Part shown: in pieces, positions 36,080 through 45,864 of the stretch
How the letters are laid out: the number at the start of each line of letters is the position of its first letter
Numbering within the stretch: the stretch's first letter is position 1
Origin: Platerodrilus igneus
Lineage: Eukaryota; Arthropoda; Insecta; Coleoptera; Lycidae
Direction of reading: 5' to 3'
Length of the DNA: 64,000 bases
NCBI GenBank assembly: GCA_036346225.1
Contig: JARFIW010000966.1
Coordinates: 744,001-808,000 of the forward strand
Program-made: the position numbers and the translations under genes
The notes under the pieces: model-generated
Seen by the model: the letters and a program-made list of their open reading frames with translations, nothing else
Database searches by the model: none
Told to the model about the DNA's origin: nothing

Positions 36080-37075
36080 GCCGTCAAAATACGGAGTTAA
36101 AGTGTTCTCCCTAGTAGATTCTCAAAACTTCTATACTGCAAACATGGAGATTTATTCAGGCAAGCAACCCAAAAGGCATTACAACTTGAAAGTAAAGCCG
36201 TTGGTGTTGTAAAAGGACTCGTTTCTTCCATTTTGAACATTAAAGCAAAATGTCGCTATGGACAATTACTTTACGATATGAGACTAAACTTTGATTTGCT
36301 AGCACAGAAGACAAAATTGTAGGCACAATACAAAAAAATAAACAAGAACTGTCTGATATATTTATAAATACGGGAAACATACCCCAATTTAGTGCCATAT
36401 TTAAATTTATGGATACTGCCACTTTAGTCAGCATATATTCCTAGGAAGAATAAGAAGGCTATGCTACTATCTTTCCATTAAATTGCAATGATTCTATGCG
36501 CAAGGATATAGGCGACTCCAATGAACCAGAAATTGCCACGTTTCACAGTAGAATAAAATGTGCAGTCGATGTAGTGGATGAACTAATTCGCAACTATTTA
36601 CTTTCCAGGATCAGCTGTCGTTGGCTGTTGGCCATATATTTTTGTCTAATAAATATTAAATAGACAAATGACCTGTTACCTACCTAGCATTGGCGGACCT
36701 TCTAAGAAGATACTGCATCCAGTGCTAAACGAGGAAGTTGGTCGACGGAAACTAATCCGTTTCCAATTAAATATTAATGAATAATTTTGCCTGGCATGGA
36801 GAAAGTAATTAGAGCATAGGAAACGAAATCAATATATAAATTGTTGGTTATTTTACAAAAAGCAAAGCCCGTTACCGGTATCACTGTTCTTGCAAATCAT
36901 CAGACGAACGCATTTCTTTTTGCAAAACAACCAACTAAGTTCTAAAATAGTACACAAATTAAAGTGCATTTATAGGGAAAATGTTTCTCATGCGCCCTCT
37001 ATACTCGAGAATAAGCAACTAACTATCGAAGACTGTTTTCAGTCTCCGACGTGTTAGTGTAGATGGCATTGCCAC
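36080..37075 (+). pseudogene. Second, different piggyBac-type transposase relic
   Basis: With frameshifts, the plus strand gives NMEIYSGKQPK, then KPLVL plus VKGLVSSILN. VGTIQKNKQELSDIFINTGN and CNDSMRKDIGDSNEPEIATF follow, and then KCAVDVVDELIRNY with SRISCRWLLAIYFCLINIK. These match the piggyBac DDE domain from the second Asp region (usually D-x-W-[FY]-T-S) to the V-D-x-x-D-x-L box. The copy lacks its N-terminus. A 178-bp repeat interrupts it at 36663-36840 and a Cys-containing tail may follow to ~37075. It is not closely similar to the piggyBac inside the hAT element. Confidence 0.65.
36663..36840. repeat. 178-bp direct repeat, copy 1
   Basis: CAAATGACCTGTTACCTACC through GAAATCAATATATAAA is repeated at 37122-37298 with about 10 differences. 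It sits within or beside the piggyBac relic. Confidence 0.9.
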
Positions 37076-37121
37076 ACAAAATTGAAATAGCTAGTCAAAA
37101 GACAAGATGAAAATTAAATAG

Positions 37122-37298
37122 TAAATGACCTGTTACCTACCTAGCACTGGCGGACCTTCTAAGTAGATACTGCACCCAGTGCTAAACGAGGAAGTTGGTC
37201 GACCGAAACCAATCCGTTTCCAATTAAATATTAATGAATAATTTAGCCTGGCATGGAGAAAGTAATTCGAGTATAGGGAACGAAATCAATATATAAAC
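37122..37298. repeat. 178-bp direct repeat, copy 2
   Basis: Second copy, 459 bp downstream of the first in the same orientation. Confidence 0.9.
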
Positions 37299-37299
37299 A

Positions 37300-38280
37300 G
37301 GTTGGTTTCGGTGATAGCGCTGGAGAAATGTATGGTGGCCGTTCGCTGTGTTTTGTGATGGTCGGTCAGCATCTTGGAAACCCATCATTTCGGGAAACGA
37401 ATCACTCAACACAAATTGTAAATTTGTCGAATCGCTTGATTCACTCGCTAAATAAGATTTTGGTTGGTTGACACTTGCTTCCTTCTCTCTCCGTCTTCTT
37501 CATGAGCGTCTGTACCTGCTGTTTCAAAGTTTCTGCACTATTGTCGCACTTTGCTGTCACTCGTGAAAAGTCTTACCGAACACATTACTTATCCGTCGAT
37601 GAATATAAATCGCATTGCATTCCTCAGTATAATCGAATGACACGACATATCTCACACTTGTCGGAAGACAAGACTTTGTTGTTTCAGGCATGTTTACGTA
37701 CTTACTACGCGCTCAGAACTGACAATTGCAATGTGACGCGATAAAAAGGCATACTAGAGAAACTGGGCAACACATCTGCGCACAGCGTCATTAGATTTTT
37801 ACTATGATTTTAATATAGAAACCGATCGGACCTACTCGCGTAAAATTTAAGCTCGTAACCTAAAATTCTCCTCAAAACATTATCTTTATTAAAGTTTATA
37901 ATTTTTTGACAATTCACATCAACAGAAATGTATAAAAAGTCTACTGATTTATTTTGTTATAGTTTGAAAAATGACGTGGCAATGAAATAATATTTTGTTG
38001 CATTTAGGATATTAGGATCTTTAGGACCTTTCAAAAATGAATGTGTGAAAGATTTGGCGAGCACCTTTGGAGCCGCGCTGGCGATCCTGGTCTTCCAATC
38101 TACCTCCCACGAAAATAGTTATTTAAAACTCTTGAATACCAATTGTGAAGGGCGGAAAATGCTTCATACTGCTTAAGCCAGATTTTTCCCATTCGGTGAA
38201 TTATGATTATTGGAGTTCGCAAACAAATTCATTTCTCAAAATTCTAGATAGCACCAATGTCAAACTTTTTTGGAACAAGA
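37300..38280. other. No gene recognised
   Basis: An 89-codon plus frame at 37475-37744 has no motif I know. The rest is AT-rich. Confidence 0.4.
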
Positions 38281-38284
38281 CTGC

Positions 38285-38830
38285 CTCATTGTCATTAATT
38301 ATTGTGCCCAAGTGCTTTCTTCCTGGAGATAAAGCGTATGTCCTTCAATGGTCCATTTTGGTTTCTCTTGATTCCAGTATTTGCAATTATGACAATTTAC
38401 TGTATTATGCAGGGAAAATGCAGTTTCATCGGAAAAAGAAATTGATAACGAAACGCGAATTGGGGTTACATAATTTTTGCATAATATTGGAAAGGTACAT
38501 TCCGCGATTAGGATCATCTTCATAAACTTCCAGATGTTGTTGGATCTTATAGGGACGATAATTTTCTGTTTTCAGAACACGTAACATCGATCGTTGAACA
38601 ACTACACTGTCTACAGTAATTTATGCCGAAGTTGTACGAGAATTATTCCTTACACTTAACATATTGATCAATTTTAGAACGCATAACATTTGTATTACGT
38701 CTAACATGCTCAATTTTCTTAATTTAGCCTTTGTTTTTACCGACTGTTGAACGTCTGATAGGTCAAAATCAAATTTCTTCAACTAGGAGTGCAATATACA
38801 CTGTGTCCAATATAAGGATGTCATTAGAAT
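38285..38830 (-). pseudogene. Mariner-like transposase relic 1 (helix-turn-helix plus first catalytic box)
   Basis: On the minus strand a helix-turn-helix-like part (DLSDVQQSVKTKAKLRKLSM, then RSMLRVLKTENYRPYKIQQH) precedes ISFSDETAFSLHNTVNCHNC and KYWNQEKPKWTIEGHT. This is the SDE-x-x-F-x-L-N-G-x-V-N-x-x-N-x-R-Y-W block of the insect mariner-like (DUF4817-associated) transposases. The C-terminal catalytic half is missing here. A possible terminus lies at about 38799-38820. Confidence 0.68.
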
Positions 38831-38979
38831 CTCGGAAATCGTAATAAATGAAACAACACTGACTCAAAATTAATAACCTCCTTAATACCGACGCTTACAA
38901 AAAGTAAACAAAATAAGTACTACTCTCTAATGCATAAAAATTGTTCGAACAAATGTCAATTATTTTCTAAACATAAATA

Positions 38980-39560
38980 ATATCATTTAACTGTAGAATA
39001 TAAAATTTTACGCAACATATCTGGAGTAATTGTTTGGAAAGCTTCAAAAACTAGCATGCGTAGGTCTTCTTCAGTTTCAAAAATATGACCGTAGACATAA
39101 CTCTTGCTGTACCCCAGAAAGAAAAATTTAAAGATGTGATGTCCGGCGAACAAGGTGGCCAAGGAAATGTTGAATGGGTACCTATCCATTTTTCAGAAAA
39201 TCTATTTGAAAGATACTACCGCATGACTCTGGCGTTTTGCGCAGGCGCACAATTTTGTTGCAACCAACAGTTTTGGTAGTCTGCAAGTGGAATTGTTTCC
39301 ACAACTGCTTTCAAATCGCGCCCAAGTAAGTTGCAGTAACGTCCTGACGTAAGCGAGCGGTGATTAAAAAAATGTGTGTCGAAAATTCCAACCCACATGT
39401 TAAATCCAAAATGGTGTTAGTGTCTAGCCATTCGAAACTGACTGGGGTTGTTTCTTGACTAGTAGTGGGAATTTTATCGGTAAAAAATACTATTATTAGT
39501 TACTATGTTTTCGTCCGATCAGATAATTTTATGAAGAAAATGTTCATCCTCTTGACACTT
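38980..39560 (-). pseudogene. Mariner-like transposase relic 2 (C-terminal half)
   Basis: On the minus strand a broken SDE region is followed by MWVGIFDTHFFNHRSLTSGR, then LQQNCAPAQNARVMR (QQDGAPAH in intact relatives, so the catalytic Asp is Asn). LFAGHHIFKFFFLGYSKSYV and EDLRMLVFEAFQTITPDMLR follow to a stop near 38983. These are the second and third catalytic regions of the same transposase class as relic 1. Key acidic residues are lost. Confidence 0.75.
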
Positions 39561-39569
39561 TCATTACAA

Positions 39570-39925
39570 AACTTTCTATGTTTGAGTCCTTGGTAAATTT
39601 TTAATTTCTAAGGGTGCAATTTCTGTTTTCTTAGATAAAATGAACAATAGATTAGGTGTTTCAAAGCCTACTATTTTTAATATAAATTTAATTTAAATTC
39701 AAAAATGGTCGTATTTACAAAATTAAAGAAAAACTTCGAAGATTAATGTTATTGAGGCTGAGTATGTGTTATTCATGTTTTGAAAATAATGTACATTTAT
39801 ATGAAGAATTTATAATTGAAATATGTGTCTAGTAGTACTTTTTTTCTGTATACTTTTATAAGCACCGGTATTGAATAGGTTATTAATTTTGTGTCACGTG
39901 TTTCATATATATTGTGAAATAAGAT
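39570..39925. other. No recognisable feature
   Basis: AT-rich non-coding sequence. Confidence 0.4.
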
Positions 39926-40322
39926 GTATCTGTAAATAAACTCTTATGAAAATAACAAAAGCGTATTTACCTATACAAATGGAGCTGATAGTTGTATGGC
40001 TATTAACAAAACAATAACTTTATTGCTTCACAAGAGGAAGGAACATCCAATGGCCGGTTTCGGCCTCTTTGGTCCTCATCAGAGTAGAGTAGTTTCTAAC
40101 AACCCAATATTGGGTTGTGCTTGTGAAGCTATAAAGTTATTGTTTGGTTAGTGGCTATATAATTATCACCTCTATTTGCATAGGTAAATAGGCTTTTATT
40201 ATTTTCATAATAGTTTATTTATAGATACGTCTTATTTCGCTTTTGTTGTATTATTTTGCTTTTGCTGTACACAAATTCAGATTGCAGATTGCAAATAACT
40301 TATTTTTTATATGTATTTGTTA

Positions 40323-40367
<45 letters not shown>
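39926..40367. repeat. Hammerhead-repeat foldback copy ending in (TA)n, beside the cuticular exon
   Basis: Two arms of a diverged hammerhead repeat face each other. 39926-40038 reads as the complement of 40125-40235 (shared TATAAAGTTATTGTTTGGTT-type sequence). Between them, on the minus strand, is the core CTCTGATGA, a stem II with a bulged A (GGACC/GGCC), then GAAACCGGCC. The cleavage region is altered (GCC where GTC is expected). The plus arm ends in (TA)n at 40325-40367, ~50 bp before the splice acceptor of the cuticular exon. Confidence 0.6.
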
Positions 40368-40372
<5 letters not shown>

Positions 40373-40418
40373 TGCCAATTTTAATAAAATTGATAATTGC
40401 TTCGTTTTGCTATTATAG

Positions 40419-40610
40419 GTTTTCGGAATACTATGCGCTGTATTTGGAATTGCACTATCATATCCTGGAATGTATCAAATCCATAATGGAGGTGAAATTG
40501 GAGGACTTCATCAGTACGCTGCCCACACCCTTCCTGTGCACCATGTTGAAGAGCCGTCACAGGAAGGAGGAAAAGCCGATGAAGAAGAGGATCACCATAT
40601 TGATTATTAT
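40419..40610 (+). CDS. RR-2 cuticular protein, signal-peptide-core exon
   Basis: This 192-nt exon (64 codons, phase 0 at both ends) follows TTTTGCTATTATAG and ends before GTAAGA. It encodes VFGILCAVFGIALSYPGMYQ, a hydrophobic signal-peptide core with a likely cleavage after the Ser. A Gly/His-rich stretch (HQYAAHTLPVHHVEEPSQ) and an acidic, His-rich end (DEEEDHHIDYY) follow. The last residues join in frame to [13 protein letters not shown] at 63258, giving [14 protein letters not shown], the normal run-in to an RR-2 domain. The initiator Met must lie in an upstream exon, as is usual for insect cuticular genes; I could not find it. An in-frame Met at 40467-40469 would skip the signal peptide, so I do not favour it. 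The protein would be secreted into cuticle. Confidence 0.85.
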
Positions 40611-40959
40611 GTAAGACAGCATCCGTTTTTGGTTTTATTAAAAGTAAAATAACCTATTTTTGTAAGGTATGTAGTTTTCATTTTAGTTAATCCTTTCATA
40701 AAAGTTTATTTGTTACTAAATATTGTTCAGTGTAGTTGAGCTGCATGTACTATTCATGTAGGTGCTCTTGGAATTTGTTATTAATTCAATAATAGGTTTC
40801 ATTTTTAATCATTTGAATGACTTCTAAAAGATTTTTTCAGATGGACGTTCCTTCAAATTTTCAAATATTTTAAAACATGTATCACATACTGTACATTTTT
40901 TAAAGTGTGACCATAATTCCATTTCGAATTTTGTATTTATATCAGTTATTCTTGTATCA

Positions 40960-41345
40960 TGCCCATATTAGCTTTTGGATTTTCTTTTCTTGGGTTAAAA
41001 TGCCTACCTCTATTCTTTCTTTTATTTTATTTATTACTTGCTCCATGTGCAATTCGAGTACGATTTGCGATAGAGCACGATCTTGTCTACGCTACTACCC
41101 AACTTTGTTTGTTACCGCAATATCAACCATTCGTTTTCCATATAAACTATAAATTTTCCGCCTACTTTTGCAATCTATTACTGGTTCCTTCAATACTCTA
41201 ATTAATATATTCCAATCTATAGCGTCAAAAGGTCTAACAATATCTATAAAACCTATTACTGTAATTTTTTCTGACTCCTATATTTCCTTTAGAACTAATT
41301 TTAGTATTGGAATTGCTTTCACAGTACCACTGTACTTTCTAAATC
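40960..41345 (-). pseudogene. LINE reverse transcriptase fragment
   Basis: On the minus strand: GFIDIVRPFDAIDWNILIRV, then CKSRRKIYSLYGKRMVDIAV, and after a break LSQIVLELHMEQVINKIKER. This matches the F-x-D-x-x-x-A-F-D box (first catalytic Asp), the I-x-x-L-Y strand and the L-S-P-x-L-F-N-x-Y-x-E segment of RTE/CR1-like LINEs. The FADD box is not seen. Same class as the element at 53.9-55.6 kb. Confidence 0.65.
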
Positions 41346-41377
41346 TAAGCAGAATTTCTGCGGTCTCTGTTTTATAC

Positions 41378-41640
41378 CGGCGGTCCGTGACTCAGTTGGT
41401 ATGCTTGTGACTTCCGAGTTCAAGGTCCCGGGTTCGAATCCCGACACAGTCCGTTTGAAAATTATTAGGCGAGCATTTTTCACAAGAATACGCCCTCGTT
41501 CGGATAAGAGTTAAAATGTAGGTCCCGTCTTGTGTGTGTGTTCTCACCACATTAAAAGTCCCTAGATGGCTTGGAATAACAACGGTTCGACAAAATTCAA
41601 AATCTCTAGGTTAAAAATCACTTGCTGTTCAATGTAGTAC
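41378..41640 (+). mobile_element. tRNA-derived SINE, copy 1
   Basis: A tRNA-like head carries an A-box-like GTGACTCAGTTGGTATGC and a consensus B box GGTTCGAATCC (about 41432). It is followed by a ~190-bp body with TCGTTCGGATAAGAGTTAAA and CCTAGATGGCTTGG. Two further copies are in the window. SINEs are transcribed by RNA polymerase III from these boxes and moved by LINEs. Confidence 0.82.
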
Positions 41641-41669
41641 CTTCCTATGGAGCATTGGAAAATCACATG

Positions 41670-41965
41670 TAGTGTTTCTGTTTTATACTGGCGGCTCCAT
41701 GACCACTAAGTCCAAGTATCCGGGTTCGATTCACAACATGGAGACTAACCGAACCGCTTGAAAAATATCATACGCGTATTCTTCAAAAAAAAATACGCTC
41801 CCGTTTGGATGAAAAGTAAAATGTATGTCCCATGTGTGAGTGTTGTTACGCGCGTTAAAGATCCCTGCCTTGCTTGGCAAAATTCAAAATTTCCAGGTAT
41901 AAAGACTCACTCCTGAACAATGTAGTACCTCCGGCCGAAGTATTGGAGAAATATTGAAATGTCTC
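41670..41965 (+). mobile_element. tRNA-derived SINE, copy 2 (diverged)
   Basis: Same body as copy 1. The B box reads GGTTCGATTCA, and the A-box region is shortened (CATGACCACTAAGTCC). Placed directly behind copy 1 in the same orientation. Confidence 0.72.
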
Positions 41966-41969
41966 TGTT

Positions 41970-44470
41970 TTATACTGTACTCGGGCATATAATATTTTAA
42001 TTATTTGTATTTAATAATGGCTCAGTTTTTTTCCTTAGTGCATTTTGAAATTTTGTTCTCCGTATTTTACATCCTGCTTCACCTAAATCATCACATTAGT
42101 TAATTTCCTTTCAGTAGCATAATAGGGTTCTCTAAACCTTTTTCCACCTACTTTTTTCACTTTTACTAATATTGCGCCTGTTTTATCATTTGCCCTATTT
42201 TTGTAACTATCTGGAAGAAGTTTCAATTTTCTTGATGGATATGTCTGGTCTATTATTATTTATTGGTGATTGCGCTTTATCACAATTATTCTACTACCCA
42301 TTGCTATTTAGTTTGCTTTCATAATCATTTTATGCTATTCTTTAGCTCGCTATATTTTGCCTACCGTCCGCAATTGCAATACATTTATTAAACATACTAT
42401 TTCCTGCGTCGTCCATTTCTTTCTAGGCCATAATAGAAAATGTGCTAGTTTTAATAGTACATCTTTAAAGTTCGGCAAATTTTCCACCATGCTCTTGGCT
42501 AAGTCATTATCAACTGCGTTTTTATATTGATTTCCTATTTTTTTTGTCGTTTAATGAATTTATATTTTATTTGGACAACCGTTTTTTTTTTAATTTTACA
42601 TATCCTTAAATCACATATTTATCTACTAAATTGTAGTTTGTTACGGGTAGAGCATGTTAAGTTATAAATATTTATTTGCCCGGAAGTGGCGGGGGTCCCG
42701 TAACAATTTAAGGGTGCTTTGGCTAACTATAGTGGTACAATAGTGGGTTACTATGGAATAATAATAAAAATAGTAATAGAATTCAATATAAAAAATAATA
42801 AAGAAATAAATAAAATGGCTGACATACAAACAATCAACGTTACACTAATCACTTACCCTGAACAACTTTTTTTCTTGTCGTAATCGGGAGACGCCGAACC
42901 GTTTAGTATTAGCAATCCCTTTGATTAATATTTCAACTCGGAAGACGGTTCCGCACTGGTCTTCTTTGCTTTTGTTTCTAAAATTTTACCGAATTATACG
43001 TTACCTGTTTTTAAAATACAGTAAAAGTACTCAAATTCTCGTCAAATTGTAAAAATTATCGGAATCAAACACTTTTTCAAATATGACTTCATCACTGAGC
43101 TAGCTGAATAGCCTGTTACAAAGGTATTTGCTTACCTAAAGCCTAAATAAATACAAATACATTTGAACATATTTTTATGCTCTATTCACAACAAATAGTT
43201 ATGATAATAATACATTTATATAAAAAAAATAACATAGTTTTTAACTTCTGGCCAGGTATTAAGAAAAGAAATTCTAAAAACACATTTAACTAAATTTATC
43301 AGTAATGATATCACTACAAATTTACCTGTTTCCTATATTAAATTACCTGACATTATAAATCCCAATTTCTGGATGTGTTGTTAAAAACAAACACAGAAAA
43401 CGATTAAATATCATTTTATTGTCCATTCCAAAACACTAAATTTTTGCAATTTTACCAACAATAACTTTACTAATAAAACTTAATTTTAAAATCAATATAC
43501 ACTAATTTGTCGTCAATTTAGTCCAACAAAATATTTACTTTTACTTTGACTAATTTTCTATTACATAAGTACACACTTAGTTTATATTTTTAATCCAGAG
43601 GTTCATAATTATTAAACCTATACCTAAAGGCTCATCATACTCATTAACTTTCGAATGTTCAACAACATCAGCTCTTACGACAGTTTGTTGGGTGTTCCAA
43701 CTAACACAACTACCTTAATACGTAATACAAAATTCAAAATTATTGAGGAGTAAACTTTCCAGGTTTGTAACTTCTTTAACCGGTCGTAACGACATTGCTT
43801 CCACAAGCCATGAACTGCAATCTACCTTGCCTGTGCAAGAATACTCCAACAATTAATTCACAGGCCGCGTATTTTTTCCTTGCGGGAATCCACAATATCT
43901 GCTTAAAAGTGTGTCTCCTTTTTACTGTTACTCTTTCCTCATACTAATCAGCAACGGCGCGGGTCTACCGTTTTATTACTCGCCCGAATGAATACATATT
44001 GTCTTTTTTAACTCCTTGCTCACGAATAATTAATTGGTTAATTCTTCCGTCGGAAGTAACTACTGTTATTTACTTGCTCTTTCTTACGTTTTGAAGACGA
44101 TGTCATTGTTTGGTTATTCTATCAATCCAACGTGAACTCCCATGTTTTACTTGAACTAGCGACATGTGTTAATGTATTCGCCAATATAAATAGATATATT
44201 GTATTGTATGAAATGATTAATTATATTCAACTTCTTATTCGTAAATTTTACTAACAAAGCGTCTAAAATAATTACTACATTGTATGAATATACTTCCAAT
44301 ATGGTCTGGAGTTTACTTAGCACTGCAACTAAAATTTGTGAAAGTATCTCTATATTTGGAATAATTATGATATGGTGCATGTTTATTAATATTTTCACAG
44401 TTACTTATTTTTCTATTTTAAAAACTTCCTTAAAATGACTTGACCTCACTATAAAAATTTATTGGTATAA
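41970..44470. other. No gene recognised
   Basis: Long AT-rich intronic stretch. 43900-44070 resembles 35220-35350 at about 70% by eye. No coding motif found. Confidence 0.4.
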
Positions 44471-44499
44471 ATATTTTGTTTCCATTTTTTGTGGTTTAA

Positions 44500-44745
44500 A
44501 GTAACTTATGAACCTGAGTTCCGTTCCAAAATGTATTTAAAAAAAAAAGCGGTGCTTTAGTAGCTTTTAAGTTTATGATTTTAATAGAACTAAAAAATTG
44601 TTGAAAGGTTCTGCTTGTTGAACAATACTATTCATGAAATCAGAATTATAAAGAGTGCATCAATATTAATTTTGTTCGCTTAAGATTAGTTTTCTTTTTT
44701 TTGCATTTGCTTCTATTTAATGTAACGCCGAGGCGTTACAGGTTA
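44500..44745. repeat. Dispersed repeat shared with 50760-50930
   Basis: CCTGAGTTCCGTTCCAAAAT through GTTTTAATAGAACTAAAAAATTG-type sequence to TTTAATGTAACG has a near match at 50773-50930 in the same orientation. It ends with GTAACGCCGAGGCGTTAC, a short palindrome. In the second location it lies between two mariner-like relics, so it is probably that element's non-coding flank. Confidence 0.6.
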
Positions 44746-44833
44746 CCCTCTGTATCTGCACCAGTGTTATTTTACCAGTTGAGCATCCAATTTTTTAATT
44801 TATCCGTAGCTACACATGGTCTCTATAACACCA

Positions 44834-44858
44834 ATATATATATATATATATATATATA
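44834..44858. repeat. (TA)n microsatellite
   Basis: TA tract at the outer end of the minus-oriented hammerhead unit. Confidence 0.95.
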
Positions 44859-45455
44859 AAATAAGATGTATCTGTAAACAAACTCTTATGAAAATAATAA
44901 AAACTTATTGACGAATACAAATCGGGCTAGTAGTTATATAGCCATTAACAAAACATTAGCTTTATTACTTTACAGGGGAGGAAACATTAACTGACCGACG
45001 GTTTCAGCTTTGTTAAGTTTCATCAGAGCAGATTAGTTTCCAACCCTGTGAAATAGTCGAAGCTATTATACTGATATAATTTCAAAACAATCTCTGTACT
45101 ATAGCAAAAATAAATAAAACCGCCATCAGGTGATAAAACACCAACACCACTAAGTGTGGAAGTACAGAATTGAATCGAAATTACATAGTAGATTCTATAG
45201 ATGGCTATAAAAGTACATCTGGCTTTTGAGATTTGCGGAATGTTACAGCAAAATTTACAAACGTACCAACCTTCTCGTGGCGACACCCGGGTTCATGCCC
45301 CAAAGGCAATTCAAATAATAAAAGACAAGTTGTTTGCAGTCCGCAATAAGAAATTGTGTAGAACATTATATAAAATAAGATGTATCTGTAAACAAACTCT
45401 TATAAAAATAATAAAAGCTGATTGACGAATACAAATCGGACTAGTAGTTATATAC
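44859..45455 (-). mobile_element. Hammerhead repeat unit, more than one period, minus strand
   Basis: On the minus strand the sequence starts with the post-ribozyme segment (TATAACTACTAGTCCGATTT), passes through the ~330-bp body and reaches a hammerhead core at 45026-45020. It then repeats the post-ribozyme segment before (TA)n. This exceeds one 519-bp unit, so it derives from a circular or tandem template. Confidence 0.7.
44989..45029 (-). ncRNA. Hammerhead ribozyme motif (minus strand)
   Basis: Minus-strand order: GCT, core CTGATGA (canonical U7), stem II AACT/AGCT weakened by one mismatch, GAAA, ACC/GGT stem III around GTC, cleavage-site C, then AGT complementary (with one wobble pair) to GCT. 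Outer arms TTTCACAGGG/CCCTGTAAAG pair nearly perfectly. Confidence 0.68.
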
Positions 45456-45806
45456 TTCCACACTTAGTAGTGTTGGTGTTTTATCACCTGATGGCGGTTT
45501 TATTTGCTTTTGCCATAGTACAGAAATTGTTTAGAAATTATATCAGTATAATAGCTTCGATTACTTCATAGAATTATAAACTAATTCGATCTGATGAGGC
45601 TTAGCAAAGCCAAAACCGTCGGTTAGTGGATGTTTCCTCCTCTGTGAAGTAATAAAGCTATTGTTTTGTTAATGGCTCTATAACTACTAGCCCGATTTGT
45701 ATTCGTTAATAAGTTTTTATTATTTTCATAAGAGTTTGTTTACAGATACATCTTATTTTATGTATTGTTCTACAGAATTTCTTATTGCGGACTGTAAATA
45801 ACTTGT

Positions 45807-45850
<44 letters not shown>
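45448..45850 (+). mobile_element. Hammerhead repeat unit, plus strand, ending in (TA)n
   Basis: This begins at ACTTCCACACTTAGTAGTGT, the body segment. It runs through a ribozyme core and the post-ribozyme segment to GACTGTAAATAACTTGTC and (TA)n at 45810-45850. Head-to-head with the minus unit at 44859-45455. Confidence 0.7.
45587..45628 (+). ncRNA. Hammerhead ribozyme motif, sense to the cuticular gene
   Basis: Core CTGATGA (45591-45597), stem II GGCT/AGCC with a six-base loop, then CAAAAC where CGAAAC is expected (G12 lost), stem III ACC/GGT, cleavage position T (GGTT). Stem I is weakened. Loss of G12 should abolish cleavage. Confidence 0.55.
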
Positions 45851-45852
<2 letters not shown>

Positions 45853-45864
45853 CCGTGGGTTTGT

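Noticed and set aside
37475..37744. 89-codon plus frame as a host gene
   Set aside because: No recognisable motif, no splice context and no repeat copy to compare. It remains possible but is unsupported.
38145..38525. 126-codon plus frame
   Set aside because: It lies opposite the mariner-like transposase relic on the minus strand and has no motif of its own, so it is a shadow frame.
40243..40614. Open frame of 123 codons starting before the cuticular exon
   Set aside because: It is in a different frame from the cuticular peptide and runs through a (TA)n tract. The real coding begins after the acceptor at 40418.
41378..41460. Functional tRNA gene
   Set aside because: Only A- and B-box regions resemble a tRNA. 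The acceptor stem does not close and the sequence continues into a repeated SINE body.
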